Assembly (NCBI GenBank): GCA_942493375.1
Contig: OW818698.1
Location: forward strand, 6,510,001 to 6,574,000
Direction: 5' to 3'
DNA length: 64,000 bases
Source of the DNA: G942493375 sp942493375
Lineage (GTDB): Bacteria > Armatimonadota > UBA5829
Below the pieces are notes generated by a model. That model saw only the letters and a list, made by a program, of their open reading frames with translations, did not search any database and had not been told where the DNA came from. Positions 62,487 to 64,000 of the stretch are shown piece by piece. Within the stretch, counting starts at the first letter, position 1; every line of letters starts with the position of its first letter. The position numbers and the translations under genes are program-made.

Positions 62487-64000
62487 ATGGGTGGTTTTGC
62501 ACGAGGTTTGTATACATTATGGGTTGTTGTGCTAACTGTGATATGTGCTGTTGCGGGATCGTGCAATGATTCGGCAGCAATATTAAAGACTGGTTTTACC
62601 GGTGAAGACAGTAAAGTCATTAAAGCAGTCATACAGCAAATAAAGAGCGCCGGATATTCTGTATCGATTATCAGCTCAGATGACCTGTGCGATCCTGCAG
62701 TGTTGAATCCGAAGACACTCGATCTGCTTGTGATCCCCAATTCAGCCACTCTACCAATGAATGCCGTAACTTCCGTTCAAGGATTCTTGCGTGGTGGAGG
62801 GGATATAATTGCCCTCAATACACCGATGTGGCAGTTTCCTATTATCAAGATAGATGGTAAATGGACGACCAGAGAGAACTTCTCTCGTCAGCATGCCCAG
62901 GAATTGCCTAAGAACATCGTTGCCACTTTTGATCCACAGAAGCTTGATGAGTGGACCCGCACTACAGATAAAATGTCCAACCCGACGAAACTCGATGTGA
63001 CGACCGGCCCGCAGAACTCCGGAGCTTTGCACGCTGTAATTCCAGTGTTAACAAGTTGGGACACTCTTGTTTCCCCTTCTTTAGACAATCCATTTGCAGG
63101 TGGGAAGACCCTCACTGTATTCTCAGCTAAAGGTGGAACTAACACCAATTCTCTGGCAATAGAGTGGAGCGAAAAGGATGGTTCCCGATGGATTGCCACT
63201 ATTCCATTAACCCAGGAATGGAGACGGTATATCCTTGTTCCATCCGACTTTAAATACTGGACAAGCGTCCCTACACGTGGATTTCCTGGGGATATGTTGA
63301 AACCAGAAAATGCTGAAAAGATCAGTATTGGCCTTGCACAGACCCATACAGGTGGAGCAATTGGTGTGCAGGAATACTGGATAGGACCAATTGGTACCGA
63401 AATAGCCACTCCCGATATCGCCAATCTCTCAGGGATCAGTAACATACCTGCAATCGATACTCTAAGCCCTCCATATAAACTTTTCGATACTACAACTGCA
63501 GTCAAGCTAAATCCCCTTGCCAGTTCAATGACAACTTCATTAGCTAGCGTCAAAGTGTCTAAACTGTTGCGTTCTCCTCATCCTAGACCGGGAGGTGGCG
63601 GATTCGATAAGGGACGTGTGTGGAGATGGATCCCTCTGATGGAAGCTCGTTCCAAAGACGGCGTCTGGCGCGGAACACCGATTACTTGCACGGTCAATGC
63701 AGATGGGGATTACAAGAACGGTGTATGGCTGTCTGCCGGGATACCGGACAGCATAACAATGTTGAATCCCTCCGTCCTTAAGACAATTGGCAAAACTGCC
63801 GCTAGAATGCGGGACGGCCTGTTTATATTGGATGGTGGGAGCGCGTTCTATACCTACTTTGATGACCAGCAGATAAAACTTGGTATGAGGGTAGTTAATG
63901 TCGGAAAGACTACTCGATCAGGACTGGTTGCTCGTGTTACTCTTATTGATCCAAAGGCTGGGACAACACTGTTCTCTAAAGACTGGCCGCTATCTATTGC
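62487..64000 (+). CDS. exported protein with amidotransferase-like N-terminal domain, cut by the window end
   Basis: The frame stays open to the last base, so at least 504 residues are present and the 3' end is missing. A signal segment (about residues 5-25) ends near AVAGSC, a weak lipobox. The next 100 residues (VIKAVIQQIKSAGYSVSIIS; LDLLVIPNSATLP; FLRGGGDIIAL; GKWTTRENF) parallel the N-terminus of the 1193-aa protein at 27744. A carbohydrate-binding-like beta domain follows (SLAIEWSEKDGSRWIATI; LSAGIPDS). By analogy a glycosidase barrel should lie beyond the edge. ATG 62487 has AAGGGTGG 7 nt upstream; ATG 62457 is an alternative. Confidence 0.72.
   Translation, partial: MGGFARGLYTLWVVVLTVICAVAGSCNDSAAILKTGFTGEDSKVIKAVIQQIKSAGYSVSIISSDDLCDPAVLNPKTLDLLVIPNSATLPMNAVTSVQGFLRGGGDIIALNTPMWQFPIIKIDGKWTTRENFSRQHAQELPKNIVATFDPQKLDEWTRTTDKMSNPTKLDVTTGPQNSGALHAVIPVLTSWDTLVSPSLDNPFAGGKTLTVFSAKGGTNTNSLAIEWSEKDGSRWIATIPLTQEWRRYILVPSDFKYWTSVPTRGFPGDMLKPENAEKISIGLAQTHTGGAIGVQEYWIGPIGTEIATPDIANLSGISNIPAIDTLSPPYKLFDTTTAVKLNPLASSMTTSLASVKVSKLLRSPHPRPGGGGFDKGRVWRWIPLMEARSKDGVWRGTPITCTVNADGDYKNGVWLSAGIPDSITMLNPSVLKTIGKTAARMRDGLFILDGGSAFYTYFDDQQIKLGMRVVNVGKTTRSGLVARVTLIDPKAGTTLFSKDWPLSI

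Noticed and set aside
40635..64000. Bacteroidetes-type polysaccharide utilisation locus
   Set aside because: No SusC/SusD-like, TonB-dependent receptor or hybrid two-component genes are present among the glycosidase-like genes.

Overview
The window comes from a saccharolytic bacterium of moderate GC. Promoters are near-consensus (TTGACA, 17 bp, TATAAT), Shine-Dalgarno sites are strong, and TTG/GTG starts are frequent. A PyrR-attenuated pyr operon and the ffh-rpsP-khpA-rimM-trmD-rplS-lepB-rnhB-yraN order recall Firmicutes-like or terrabacterial lineages. Many large secreted glycosidases plus dispersed palindromic repeats would fit an uncultivated Armatimonadota-type genome. That placement is an inference with low confidence. 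No rRNA, tRNA, CRISPR array or phage genes were seen.

Layout. (1) 1-6.6 kb: folD, a SpoIIE-type phosphatase, a glutaredoxin with an AhpF-like flavin reductase, hemW, a TlpA-type thioredoxin, and a membrane-anchored beta-propeller. (2) 6.6-8.4 kb: a LuxR-type regulator, then lexA with a membrane-protein gene. lexA has a clear promoter with a palindrome over its start site. (3) 8.5-16.9 kb: the minus-strand pyrimidine operon pyrR-pyrB-pyrC-pyrE-carA-carB, with a consensus PyrR-binding loop and attenuator. (4) 16.9-19.6 kb: hppA, divergent from pyrR. (5) 19.6-31.3 kb: four large secreted carbohydrate-active proteins. (6) 31.4-34.9 kb: a HEAT-repeat gene whose last codons were displaced by an intact IS256-family element with a 9-bp target duplication, then a class II aldolase. 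(7) 34.9-40.6 kb: the ffh-yraN translation/secretion operon, in which most genes use non-ATG starts. (8) 40.6-64 kb: a second block of mostly secreted glycosidase-like proteins (GH42-like, six-hairpin, GH43-like propeller, DUF4838, GH-A-like, 13-Asp-box propeller, GH2 beta-galactosidase, PhoPQ-related hydrolase). It also holds a small amidohydrolase/OsmC/L,D-transpeptidase group, and a lipoprotein-like gene cut by the window end.

Together the accessory genes look like extracellular glycan breakdown. No transporter and no dedicated regulator is encoded beside them, so uptake must be handled elsewhere. At least six families of intergenic palindromic repeats sit between genes. One of them has been read into the C-terminus of a secreted protein.
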